A DNA stretch of 64,000 bases from Methylobacterium aquaticum (GTDB lineage: Bacteria; Pseudomonadota; Alphaproteobacteria; Rhizobiales; Beijerinckiaceae), in assembly GCF_016804325.1 (NCBI RefSeq), contig NZ_CP043627.1:4783501-4847500 (forward strand), written 5' to 3'. The stretch's first letter is position 1. Each line of letters starts with the position of its first letter. Under the pieces are notes generated by a model. That model made no database searches. It was not told the DNA's origin and saw only the letters and a program-made list of their open reading frames with translations. A program made the position numbers and the translations under genes. Shown here piece by piece: positions 54,985 through 64,000 of this stretch.

Positions 54985-55008
54985 GGGCGGGGACATTGCG
55001 CCCCGCCC
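54985..55008. terminator. Bidirectional terminator
   Basis: GGGCGGGG-acattgcg-CCCCGCCC is a perfect 8-bp stem filling the short space between the convergent receptor and glycosyltransferase genes. Confidence 0.65.
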
Positions 55009-55009
55009 G

Positions 55010-58000
55010 TCACCCCGGGACCATCCCGAGGACGTGCCGCGGAAAGTCCGGCAGGGCGACGGCGCCGCGCTCGTAGACCTGGAACACCCGCAAGCTCCCG
55101 TCCCGCAGGGCGGCCAGCGGCAGCTGGATCTCGAAGCCGGCGGTCAGCGCGTCGTCATCCTCGAGATGGGCCGCCACGTCCTGGCGGGCGAAGCTCTCGG
55201 CGATCATGAACCGGCGCCCGTGCCCCGTGCCCCAGCGGGCGATCCAGGCGAGCGGCCGGCCGCGCCCGGGCGTGAAGGCCCAGCCCGACACGGTGACCGG
55301 AGTGCCGAGGAGCGGCGAGGCCTCGCCGACCGTGACGGCGTCGAGGCTCGGGCGGCTGCGCACCCGTTTGATCCAGGGTCGGCGCAAGGCGGGCGGCGGC
55401 TCGGCCGCGACCAGGCAGGGCCGGGCGGTGGGAGCGACGAACAGCGTCGTGCCGGTCTCATGAAGGTCGGCCCCGGTCTCGTCGCCGATCAGGACGCCGA
55501 CGCGGTAGGAGCCGGGCGGGATGTCGCGGATCTGCCCCTCGACACCGATTCGATCCGTCCCGTCCGCGTCGTGCCACACCGCCCGGGTCCAGGCCGTGCC
55601 CGCCTCGCCCTCCAGGACGAGGACGGCCGGCCCGCGATGCATGCCGCCGGGCAATTCCACCACGAGGCGGGTGATACCGCCCTGGCGCGCCACCGGCACG
55701 CCCGCGATGACCGGCAAGCCGTGGGCTGCAACGCGCGCAGGCCCGGCGCCGCGGCGGATCGCGCCCTCCGGCATCGGCAGGCCGACCCGCCACGGCGTGA
55801 CCGGTCCCGGCGCGGGGAAACCCGGGGCGGTGACGTAGGCGATCTCCCGGGCCACCGCGAGGTGATCGGAGAAGACCTGGAGCAGGTCGATCGCATAGGG
55901 ACCGCCCGGCAGGTCCGCCATGCGCAGCTGCGCCGCGAAGCCCGCCTGCTCGGCCCGGCCGGTGCCGAAGCGGCCGGCGAGGTCCGGGCGGCGCTCGGGG
56001 AGGGCAGCGACGAAAAGCGTGGCGCTGCCTGAGCGCAGCCGCAGCCAGGTGCCGACCGGCCGGCCGGCTTCCGGCCGCCAGATCCAGCCGCGCAGCGAGA
56101 GGCTGTCGCAGGCCGCGCAGGCGCCGATCCGCCCGGGCAGCCGCTGGCCGTCGACGACGAGGTCGGCGATCTCCCAGGACAGGCCGGGCTCGCTCGGCGC
56201 GAGGACGCGCTCGGGGAGGGCGGCGGTCGCCGGCGGCAGGGCGGCGGTGATCGCGCTCGTGTCCTCCGTCCCGTCCCAGACGATCGCCGGATCGGTCCAG
56301 TCGGGATGGTTGAGGCGGAATCCGAGATCGACGGCCGAGAGGGTGAAAGGACCCGACGGCTCGCCCGGGCCGGGATGCGGGGCGGGCCGGGCCGCGATCA
56401 GGTCGCGGTAGAGCGCCGCCATCTGCCCGGCGTGCCCGGCCACGCTCGGGAAGCTTTTTTCGGCGATGTTGGCGCGCAGGCCGGCAACCAGGCCGGGATC
56501 GTGCGCCAGCCGCCGCAGTGCCTGGCGCACGGCGCCGGATTCGCCGGGCGGGACCTTGAGGCCGTCGACGCCGTCGGAGACCCGTTCCCCCGGCGCGCCG
56601 AGATCGGTGACGATCGGGATCAGGCCGGCCCGCCACGCCTCGGTGAGCGAGATCATGTAGGTCTCGGGCCAGAGGGAGAGGTGGAGCGACACGTCGCAGC
56701 CGGCGAGCAGGGCCGGCACCTCCTCGCGGGTATAGCCGCCGCGCAGGATGAGCCGCTCCCCGGCCTGCGCCTCGAAGGCGGTGACGAGGTAGGTCTCGAC
56801 ATAGCCGAACACCTCGAAGACGAAGCCCTCGCCCTCGGTGATGCGGACGAGTTCGAGCAGGGTCCGGGCGCCCTTGTGGTCGACGACGTTGCCGAGCACC
56901 GCAACCCGCATCGGACGGCGCGGGTCGGGCGTGCCGGTCCCGGCGGCATCCGGTGGCGGGAGGGCTGCCGGCGCCGCATCCACCATCTCGATCACCGCGA
57001 CCCGGGCCGTCGCCTCGGGGTAGAAGGCCCGGACGTAGTCGGCGGTGGCGGGCGTGCTGGTCACGAAGGCATCGACGCTGCCGAGCATCCGCGCCACGAA
57101 CCCGTCGCGCCGCGCCTTGGCGCCGGCCGGCCGGCCCTCGGTGGTGGCGAGGCAGCCGTCGCACTGCTCTTCGCCCCGATCCACCACGTCGCAGAACCGG
57201 CCGTGCTGGTTCATCAGGGTGTAGCGGTGGCAGACCAGGAAGAAGTCGTGCAACTGGGCCACCACCGGCACGCCGTGGGCGCCGGCGATGGCCGGAAGGC
57301 TCAGGGGCAGGCCGAGCAGGTGGTGGACATGGACGAGGTCGATCCGGCGCTCGACCAGGATGCGCTCGAACACGGCCTCGATCTCGGGCTGGCGAGCAGC
57401 GTCTCGGCCGGCGGGATCGGCCACGCTTCCGATGTCTCGCCCTGGTCCAGACGCATCACCCAGGCGTCGTCCTCGAAGGAGGGATAGAGGAACAGGGGCT
57501 CGAACCCGTTGAGCGCGCCGGCCAGCTGCTCCTGGTAGAATTCCACCCCGCCGCCCTGGCGCCGTCCGGCCCGGTTGTGGGCGATGAACAGGATGCGGGG
57601 TTTGGCGACGGTCGGCGCGGGCCGTGCCGGAACGGTCCCGCGCTCGACGACCGCCCGCAGGATCACGTCCACCCGATGATCGTAGAGGTGCTCGGCCAGG
57701 GTGCGGATTCGCGCCCGCTCGGCCATGGCGATGCGCCCCTGCGGATCGGCCAGCATCGCGGTGATCGCGGCGACGGCCTCGTCCTCCGCGCAGGCGCGGA
57801 TCTCCCGTTCGGCCTCGTAATAATCGAAAGTTTCGGGCTCGGCTCCGACCACGAGCTGCGCCCCGCCGGCCAGCGCGACCTCGAACAGCCGCGGCGGCGG
57901 CGTCGTGCCCGCCGGCGTCTCGCCGGCACCCGCGGTGAAGACCCGCGGCAGGGTCAGCACCACCCGGCTGGCATTGGCGAACCGGGCGAAATCCTCGTTG

Positions 58001-58605
58001 CCGCAGCGCCAGTCGACGATCAGGTCGTCGCGCACCAGCACCGCTTGCGGCAGGTAGGCATTGGCCGGCAGCGCGATCTTCACCCGCAGGTCGCGGGGAA
58101 AGGCCGCCAGGATCCGGTTGAGCGTCGCGACCCGGTTCGGCCAGGCCGTCCCGACGAACAGCAGGTCGTAGCGGTACTCCGCGTCGTCGGTCCGGACGGG
58201 CAGATCCTGGAACAGGGTCGTGGCCGCCAGCGGCAGGTGCCGGGCGCTCTCCTCGTAGCGGGCGAGCGAGCCCCGGTCGTTGGTGAAGACGAGGTCGAAG
58301 CAGCCCGAGAGCCGGGCATTCGCGGCGCCGAGGTAAGGGTCCTCGGTGGTCCAGAGCGCGCTGGTGCCGGCGAGCGCGCAGAGGCGGCGCAGGAGCGCGT
58401 GGTGGCGGCTCGCCCCCCCGAGCGCGAGCACGAGGTCGAAGCGCTCGGCTTGCGCCAGCGCCACCGCGTCGGCATGGGTCGCCCGGACCACCCGGGCGAC
58501 CGCCGGATGGCGCCGCAGGGCGTCGGCGACGGCGAGGGTGATGTAGGCGTTGCTGGTCCTCGGCTCGGTGTCGAGCAGGAGCACCGCGAGAGGCTTACGG
58601 GGCAT
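55010..58605 (-). pseudogene. Large multi-domain glycosyltransferase, split by a one-base deletion
   Basis: From ATG 58605 the first ~405 residues are in one frame (LAVLLLDTEPRTSNAYITLA to AWPIPPAETLLASP). The rest continues in another frame (EIEAVFERILVERRIDLVHV onward). A missing G in the plus-strand run at 57386-57388 explains the break; restoring it gives ~1198 residues. Domains: a CgeB-like GT-B unit (~1-330), a family-4 GT (~340-735; QGGGVEFYQEQLAGAL, HLLGLPLSLPAI, LGNVVDHKGARTLLEL, LSLWPETYMISLTEAW), and a beta-rich C-terminal part (~740-1198) I do not recognise. It forms an operon with the CgeB-like gene upstream. An alternative GTG start at 58620 overlaps that gene's stop. Confidence 0.82.
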
Positions 58606-58616
58606 GGGGCTTCCGG

Positions 58617-59591
58617 TCACGCGGCCATCACCGCCAGGATGGTCTCGGCCCGGTGGCGGTAGGTATGGGCGCCGAGCGCCCGGGCGCGGGCGCGCTCCGC
58701 CATCGCCGCGAAGACGGCGGGCTCGCGGTGGGAGCGGGCGATGGCCTCGGCGATCTCCCGCACGTCGTCGAAGAGCAGGATCTCGCGGCCCTCCTCGAAA
58801 TATTCCAGGATCTCGAGGCCGGCGGCGAAGCAGAGCTGCGGCGCCCCCGCCAGGGCCGCCTCGAAGACCCGCGGCCCCGGGGTCGCGGCCGGCAGCCGGA
58901 AGCGCCGGTTGGCGATGTCGAGGTCGCGGCCGATCGCCAGGGTGAGGCGGGCCGCGCTCGCCCGGTCGGCCATGGCGGCCGGCGCCAGGCGGCTGTTCTC
59001 GGCGAAGGGCAGGGCGGCCGGCCATCCTGCACCGCGCACCTCGACGCGATACCCCGACAGGCTGCCTTGCGCCCGCTCCAGGAGCGCGATCCGGTTGGGA
59101 AAGGCCGCACCGCAGAAGAACAGGTCGAGGGGCCGCTCGGCCATCGGCGTTACGCGCCGGTCGTGGGTCCGGCGGCAGGCGGCGAGCGGCAGGTGCGAGA
59201 CGGCGGCGTGCCGGTAATGGGGCAGGGCCCAGCGGTCGTTGGTGAAGACGTGGTCGGCCAGGGCCTCCGCCTTCGGGGCGTAATCGAACTCGTAGGGATC
59301 GTCGTGGAGCCAGAAGGCGAGACGTGCCCCCGCCCGCCGGGCGCTCCGCGCCAGCCCGCGCAGCGGCGCGGCATCCACCGCGACGCTGCCTAGGGCCACG
59401 ACGAGGCTCGGGGAGAACCCCGCGATAGCCTCCCCGGCGAGTTCCAGCGGGCTCGCCCGCACGGCGGCCGCGCCCAGCACCTCGACGAAGCCGTCGCGCA
59501 GCGCATCGCGGATCGGCACGTTGTGGTTCACCGCGTCCGGGCTCGTGCTCACCACCAGGACCTTCGCGGGAGACGTGCCTTTCAGGAGCAT
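58617..59591 (-). CDS. CgeB-like glycosyltransferase
   Basis: About 324 residues if the ATG at 59591 is used; the frame stays open to 59930, so the start is uncertain. Segments such as RLAFWLHDDPYEFDYAPKAE, HVFTNDRWALPHYRHAAV, RPLDLFFCGAAFPNRIALLE and GPRVFEAALAGAPQLCFAAG match the CgeB/DUF3880-plus-GT1 family of spore-maturation and surface glycan enzymes. The same pattern opens the next gene, so the two may have arisen by duplication. Substrate unknown. Confidence 0.78.
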   Translation of the reverse strand: MLLKGTSPAKVLVVSTSPDAVNHNVPIRDALRDGFVEVLGAAAVRASPLELAGEAIAGFSPSLVVALGSVAVDAAPLRGLARSARRAGARLAFWLHDDPYEFDYAPKAEALADHVFTNDRWALPHYRHAAVSHLPLAACRRTHDRRVTPMAERPLDLFFCGAAFPNRIALLERAQGSLSGYRVEVRGAGWPAALPFAENSRLAPAAMADRASAARLTLAIGRDLDIANRRFRLPAATPGPRVFEAALAGAPQLCFAAGLEILEYFEEGREILLFDDVREIAEAIARSHREPAVFAAMAERARARALGAHTYRHRAETILAVMAA

Positions 59592-59946
59592 GCGGACCGG
59601 TGCGGCGAGGGGCGATCGGGGGAAGACGGGATCGGACGATGCCGAACACGCAAAAGCCGCCGAGATCAAGGCCTGCGAGACCGAGGCCTCGTTCGGGACG
59701 CCCTCGATCCCGCCGGGCGCCGTCCCGACGGCCGTCGCGTCCCGGACCCGGCTGCCCTCCCGGAACATCCCGCATGGGACGATCCCGGAAGGCAGGGCCG
59801 GCTCCCGCACATCCGGCGACACGCCGCGCCATAAGGTGATAGGAGAGAACGCTGCGGTTGCCGCGTAAGGCTGCCGCGCCATCTCCTTCGCGTCCGGCGC
59901 CGCCTCAAGGCCGATCCGGGCCGATCCCACCTCCCGCGTTGAGCTG
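59592..59946. other. 355-base divergent gap before the hybrid kinase
   Basis: The minus-strand frame of the CgeB-like gene stays open through most of this gap, so part of it may be coding if an upstream start is used. Its sequence does not resemble the family. No promoter or repeat was recognised. Confidence 0.4.
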
Positions 59947-62661
59947 ATGAGCGTCCTACCGCCGGCCCTGGACTACCGGAGCCTCTTCGACGCCTCGCCG
60001 CATCCCTGCCTGGTCCTCGACCCGCAGGGCCGCGTCCTGACGGCCAACCGGGCCTATCTCGCCGGGGCCGGGCCGAGCCGGGGCCCGGACGACCTCGTCG
60101 GCCGGCACCTCCGGGATGCGATGCCGGACGCGGCCGACCGGATCGCGCCGATCGAGGCGTCGATCGCCCGCGCGGTCGCGACCGGCCGGCCGGACACCGT
60201 GGAGGGCGGCGCGGAGGGGCCGGGCTGGAGCGTCACCCACGTCCCGGTGAAGGATGCGGCCGGCGCGATCGGGGCGGTGCTCCATCACCCGGAAGCCCAT
60301 CCGGGCCCGACCCGGCCCGTGCCGGAGGCCACCCCGGCCCTGCACGAGGCCCACCAGCGCCGGGAGCAGATCTTCCAGCAGATGCCCGGCTTCGTCGCGG
60401 TCCTGCACGGGCCCGACCACGTCTTCGAATACGTCAACGATGCCTACGTGACGATCGCCGGCCCGCGCGACTTCCTCGGCCGCACCGTGCGCGAGGTGTT
60501 TCCGGAACTCGCCGAGCAGGGCTTCTACGACCTCCTGGACACGGTCTACCGCACGGCGCAGCCCTTCGCCGCCCGCGCGATGCCGATCCGCCTCGCGGGC
60601 GACCCGGCCGAGCGCGCCATCGACCTCCTGTACCAGCCGCTGCGGGACGAGGCCGGCGCGGTCACGGGCATCTTCGTGGGCGGCTACGACGTCACCGAGC
60701 AGGTCCGCTCGCAGGCGGCGCTCCGCGACAGCGAGGAACGCTACCGCACCCTGCTCGAGAGCATCGATGTCGGATTCTGCATTCTCGAGATGAGGTTCGA
60801 CGGCGAGGGGCGGGCGGTCGATTACCGGATCGCCGAGGCCAACCCCGCCTTCGCCCGCCAGACCGGGGCCGACGTGGCGGGCCGGTGGGTGAGCGAGTTC
60901 GCCCCCGACCTCGAGCGGCACTGGTTCGACACCTATGGCGGCGTGGCGCGGACCGGCCAGCCGGTGCACTTCGAAAACCAGGCCGACGTGTTCGGCCGCT
61001 GGTTCGACGTGCGGGCCCTGCGGGTCGGCGACCCGGCTCTCGCGAAGGTCGCGGTGTTCTTCAGCGACATCTCCGAGCGCAAGCGCATGGAGGAGGCTCT
61101 GCGGGTCCTCAACGCCTCGCTGGAGGCGCAGGTCGCGCAGCGCACCGCCGAGCGCGACCAGATCTGGCAGGCCTCCACCGACCTGTTCTGCATCGCCACC
61201 CCCGAGGGCCATCTCCTCAGCCTCAATCCGGCCTGGACCGCGCTCCTCGGCTGGAGCGAGGGCGAACTCGTCGGCCGCTCGTTCCTCGACCTCGTCCACC
61301 CGGAGGACCGGCCGCTCACGGTCGCGGCGGCCGAGGGCCTGGCCCGCGGCGAGGCGCAGGCCCATTTCGAGATCCGCACCCGGCACCGCGACGGCTCGCA
61401 TCGCTGGCTGTCCTGGAACGCGGTACCGCGGGACGGGCGCGTCTACGCCACCGTGCGCGACGTGACGGCGATCAAGGCGCAGGCCGCGGCGCTGGCCCAG
61501 GCCGAGGAGGCGCTGCGCCAGTCGCAGAAGATGGAGGCGGTGGGCCAGCTCACCGGCGGCGTCGCCCACGACTTCAACAACCTGCTCACGATCATCCGCT
61601 CGTCGGTGGACTTCCTGCGCCGGCCCGAACTGCCGGAGGCGCGCAAGCGCCGCTACCTCGATGCGGTCTCCGATACGGTGGACCGGGCCGCCAAGCTCAC
61701 CGGCCAGCTCCTCGCCTTCGCCCGCCGTCAGGCGCTCTCGCCGGCGGTGTTCGATGTCGGCGAGAAGGTGCGCGGCGTGGCCGACATGATCGACACGGTG
61801 ACGGGCGCCCGGGTGCGGGTGGCGGTGTCGCTGCCGGACGAGCCGTGCTTCGTGCGGGCCGATCTCAGCCAGTTCGAGACCGCGCTCATCAACATGGCGG
61901 TCAATGCCCGCGACGCGATGGAGGGCGAGGGCACGCTGACCCTGAGCCTGACCGGCGGCGTCCCGATGCCGCCAATCCGGGGTCATGCCGGCTCGCAGAA
62001 CGCCTTCGCGGCGATCGCGCTGACCGATACCGGGCCGGGCGTGCCGCCGGACCTCCTCGGCCGCATCTTCGAGCCGTTCTTCACCACCAAGGAGGTGGGA
62101 CGGGGCACGGGCTTAGGCCTGTCCCAGGTCTTCGGCTTCGCCAAGCAGTCGGGCGGCGACGTCGACGTGGCGAGCCGTCCCGGCGAAGGCGCCACCTTCA
62201 CCCTCTACCTGCCGGAGGCGCCGGAAGCGGCCTGCGCCGACGACGAGACCGCCGCCGACCCCTCGGCCTCGCCGATCGGCGCCGGCGAGAGCGTGCTGGT
62301 GGTCGAGGACAACATCGAGGTCGGCCGCTTCTGCACCCAGATCCTGCAGGATCTCGGCTACCGCACCACCTGGGCGACCAATGCCGAGGAGGCCCTGGAC
62401 CGGCTCGGCGCCGACGGGGCCGGGTTCGACGTGGTCTTCTCCGACGTGGTGATGCCCGGCATGGGCGGCCTCGCGCTCGCCCACGCGTTGCGCCTGCGCC
62501 TGCCGCGCCTGCCGGTGGTGCTGGCCTCCGGCTACAGCCACGTCCTGGCCCAGGACGACGCCCACGGTTTCGAGCTTCTGCACAAGCCGTACTCGGCCGA
62601 GCAGCTCGGCCACATCCTGCGCCGGGTCACCCGGCAGGGCGTGCGGCGGCGGGCGGGATAA
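59947..62661 (+). CDS. PAS hybrid histidine kinase with receiver domain
   Basis: 904 residues, soluble. PAS domains lie at about 10-120, 135-260, 265-380 and 400-515 (for example [20 protein letters not shown] and [20 protein letters not shown]; the fourth contains [15 protein letters not shown]). A short coiled coil ([19 protein letters not shown]) lies between the third and fourth. The kinase has the phospho-accepting His in [14 protein letters not shown]-binding [18 protein letters not shown] and [12 protein letters not shown]-terminal receiver has VVEDN, the phospho-acceptor in [12 protein letters not shown] and Lys in LLHKPYS. This resembles the HWE/LOV-like hybrid kinases common in this group; signal and output are unknown. 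Confidence 0.9.
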   Translation: MSVLPPALDYRSLFDASPHPCLVLDPQGRVLTANRAYLAGAGPSRGPDDLVGRHLRDAMPDAADRIAPIEASIARAVATGRPDTVEGGAEGPGWSVTHVPVKDAAGAIGAVLHHPEAHPGPTRPVPEATPALHEAHQRREQIFQQMPGFVAVLHGPDHVFEYVNDAYVTIAGPRDFLGRTVREVFPELAEQGFYDLLDTVYRTAQPFAARAMPIRLAGDPAERAIDLLYQPLRDEAGAVTGIFVGGYDVTEQVRSQAALRDSEERYRTLLESIDVGFCILEMRFDGEGRAVDYRIAEANPAFARQTGADVAGRWVSEFAPDLERHWFDTYGGVARTGQPVHFENQADVFGRWFDVRALRVGDPALAKVAVFFSDISERKRMEEALRVLNASLEAQVAQRTAERDQIWQASTDLFCIATPEGHLLSLNPAWTALLGWSEGELVGRSFLDLVHPEDRPLTVAAAEGLARGEAQAHFEIRTRHRDGSHRWLSWNAVPRDGRVYATVRDVTAIKAQAAALAQAEEALRQSQKMEAVGQLTGGVAHDFNNLLTIIRSSVDFLRRPELPEARKRRYLDAVSDTVDRAAKLTGQLLAFARRQALSPAVFDVGEKVRGVADMIDTVTGARVRVAVSLPDEPCFVRADLSQFETALINMAVNARDAMEGEGTLTLSLTGGVPMPPIRGHAGSQNAFAAIALTDTGPGVPPDLLGRIFEPFFTTKEVGRGTGLGLSQVFGFAKQSGGDVDVASRPGEGATFTLYLPEAPEAACADDETAADPSASPIGAGESVLVVEDNIEVGRFCTQILQDLGYRTTWATNAEEALDRLGADGAGFDVVFSDVVMPGMGGLALAHALRLRLPRLPVVLASGYSHVLAQDDAHGFELLHKPYSAEQLGHILRRVTRQGVRRRAG

Positions 62662-63266
62662 TCGGTCTTCCGGGGGAGCAAATCCCAGGTCACCGTGAAA
62701 CATTTCGAAAAATCAAGCCGTGGCTGCGTCGCCGCCGTGGTGGGCAGCCAAGCTGGATCGATCGAATTTGTTCCATAATGCTGCTTATGCGAATTTGGGG
62801 TGTCGGCGCTGGGTTGGGATGTGCCACTTAGGGTCGAGCCTCGATCAGCGCCAGAAGGCGATAACGGCGGCCAAGGCGAGACCCGAGGCGAAGTTGCGGG
62901 CGAGCTTGTCGTAGCGGGTGGCGATGCGGCGGAAGTCCTTGCGGCGGCAGAAGACCGCCTTAATGGCCTGATCACAAACGACAGGTTTTGTCTGGTGCGC
63001 ACGGTGCAGCTTGTCCTGATGTGGTGGCGTCGGCCACCGCGTCGGCGCGGCTGCACAGCGGCCAGCCAGAGGGCAGATCTCGAACGGGAGAGCGATCGGG
63101 GAGGTGCCCATGCGTCGCCACTGGCAGATCCGCCGTCAGACCACGATCACGCCGGACGCAGCCCGGCGATGGGATCGGGCCTACGGCCTCATTCTGAGCT
63201 GGGGATCACCTGAAGCCCCACCGGCAGCGATGCAAATGGCCCTCCCCCTCGCAGAGGAGGCAAGCC
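62662..63266. other. Scar region between hybrid kinase and recombinase
   Basis: The 605 bases hold the IS5 remnant (62845-62967) and otherwise no firm gene. It appears to be a junction of mobile-element remains; element ends could not be located. Confidence 0.5.
62845..62967 (-). pseudogene. IS5-type transposase C-terminal remnant
   Basis: The last ~40 codons (FCRRKDFRRIATRYDKLARN, then FASGLALAAVIAFW, stop) match the end of IS5-family transposases. The region upstream (after 62967) no longer resembles a transposase, so the rest has been lost or replaced. The catalytic residues are gone; this is dead mobile DNA at the edge of the recombinase fragment. Confidence 0.75.
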
Positions 63267-63406
63267 ATGAGGACAGCTGTCTACGTGCGGGTCTCGACGG
63301 TGCGCCAGGCCCAAGCCCAGACCATCGATCAGCAGCTCGACCGTCTGCGGGTCCATCTGTAAGCACAGAGTACCACCCTGGACGACAGCGCCATCTTCCG
63401 GGATGA
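63110..63406 (+). CDS. Possible small ORF upstream of the recombinase
   Basis: A 98-residue frame from ATG 63110 (AARRWDRAYGLILSWG) overlaps the recombinase start in another frame. Short ORFs with a similar RRWDRAY segment occur, as I recall, before this type of serine recombinase, but I cannot confirm that it is expressed. Confidence 0.25.
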   Translation: MRRHWQIRRQTTITPDAARRWDRAYGLILSWGSPEAPPAAMQMALPLAEEASHEDSCLRAGLDGAPGPSPDHRSAARPSAGPSVSTEYHPGRQRHLPG

Positions 63407-64000
63407 CGGCCAGAGTGGAGCGACGCTGAACCGGCCCGGTCTGGACCGGCTGCGCGATGCCGTGTGCGCTGGCGAGATCGATCGGGTTCTGATCACCGAT
63501 CCCGACCAGCTGTCGCGCAACTACGTCCAGATGATGATCGTGTTGCAGGAACTCGAACGCTTCGGATGCGAGGTGACGTTCCTTGATCGTCCGATCGGAC
63601 GGGATCCGCACGACCAACTGCTGTTGTAGATCCGCGGTGCCGTGGCAGAGTACGAGCGCACGCTGATCGCGGAACGGATGCGGCGAGGACGCCAGATGCG
63701 CCTGCGTGCCGGCAGCCTGCTTCCCTGGACCCGAGCGCCCTACGGGTATCGGCTCGATCCCGACCGGCCGCGCGACCCGGCCGGAGTTCGGCTGGAGCCG
63801 GCTGAGGGCGCCGTCGTCCAGCAGGTGTTCGCCCGCTACGTCGAGGAGGAGGCCAGCCTGTTCGGCCTGGCCAACCACCTGCGAGCCCTCGGCATCGCCT
63901 CGCCGACAGGCCGCCCCCGCTGGAGTTCGGCCTCGCTGCGCGGCCTGCTGACCAACCCGGTCTATACCGGCCAGGTCTTCGCCGGCCGGTGGCGCAGCCG
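63267..64000 (+). pseudogene. Serine recombinase (resolvase/integrase) with two nonsense codons, cut by window end
   Basis: The frame from ATG 63267 (strong AGAGGAGG upstream) starts RTAVYVRVSTVRQAQAQTID, with the catalytic Ser of the resolvase family. It continues through DRVLITDPDQLSRNYVQMM and, after the second stop, AVAEYERTLIAERMRRGR, then the large-recombinase domain (PWTRAPYGYRLDPDRP; LTNPVYTGQVFAGRW). TAA at 63360-63362 and TAG at 63627-63629 interrupt it. Both stand where family members appear to have glutamine (HL-stop-AQ; LLL-stop-IRGAVAEYE). The protein is inactive as written; the 3' end is outside the window. Confidence 0.82.

Noticed and set aside
59956..61986. A 676-codon minus-strand frame opposite the hybrid kinase
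   Set aside because: Shadow of the kinase, without any motif of its own.
63360..63629. Stop-codon readthrough or recoding in the recombinase
   Set aside because: The stops are of two kinds (TAA and TAG), no recoding element is visible, and neighbouring IS debris points to decay.

Overview
The window looks like chromosomal DNA of a high-GC alphaproteobacterium of the order Hyphomicrobiales (Rhizobiales). A Methylobacterium-like organism is the best guess. The pointers are a tsaE/sugar-kinase fusion next to a MurU-like gene and alphaproteobacterial-type addB, a TIGR02301-type exported protein, a pyrophosphate-type phosphofructokinase, frequent GTG/TTG starts, and large palindromic intergenic elements. 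The genus is inferred from gene families and style, not from a marker gene. No rRNA, tRNA or CRISPR array was recognised.

Layout. 1-6 kb: cell-wall recycling and t6A genes (tsaE-amgK fusion, murU), a GNAT acetyltransferase and addB, with no addA after it. 6-10 kb: a PAS-GGDEF-EAL c-di-GMP protein and a complete IS630-type insertion (8830-10000) with TA target duplication. 10-18.4 kb: single housekeeping or accessory genes (HAD phosphatase, membrane alpha/beta hydrolase, orphan Wza-type lipoprotein, hydroxyacid dehydrogenase, LivK-like binding protein, soluble PAS chemoreceptor, PhzF-like protein). 18.6-25.9 kb: a malonate-use module. It has malonyl-CoA synthetase, malonyl-CoA decarboxylase and a three-part TRAP transporter on the minus strand, with a divergent GntR regulator. 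26-44.5 kb: mostly core genes (YihY, MsrB, a spore-photoproduct-lyase-like radical SAM protein, an SDR/Nudix/TIGR02301 operon, PdxH, a DnaJ-like protein, FabI, PPi-PFK, an SLT-SPOR transglycosylase, ArgJ, MutT, a phosphopantetheinyl transferase). 44.6-48.2 kb: a galactarate/glucarate catabolic unit (LysR, KdgD, GarD). 48.3-59.6 kb: a surface-polysaccharide region with a methyltransferase and three very different glycosyltransferase genes, interrupted by a TonB-dependent siderophore receptor. 60-62.7 kb: a PAS hybrid histidine kinase. 62.8-64 kb: decayed mobile DNA (an IS5-type transposase tail and a serine recombinase with two nonsense codons), running off the end.

Three genes (TRAP dctM, kdgD and a large glycosyltransferase) are each split by what looks like one missing base in a short G/C run. 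Re-inserting a single G/C restores each family sequence, so either the consensus has indel errors or three accessory genes are recently broken. This should be settled before any phenotype is predicted.

The most unusual non-coding signal is a set of long palindromic intergenic elements. One family has two full copies (18465-18608 and 27770-27913) and a fragment beside the IS (10004-10033). The two full copies share an identical 19-bp stem but have different paired bases in side hairpins, which suggests that structure is conserved. I do not see a clearly new multi-gene defence or mobile system; the best candidates for novelty are these structured elements and the repeat-bearing glycosyltransferases.
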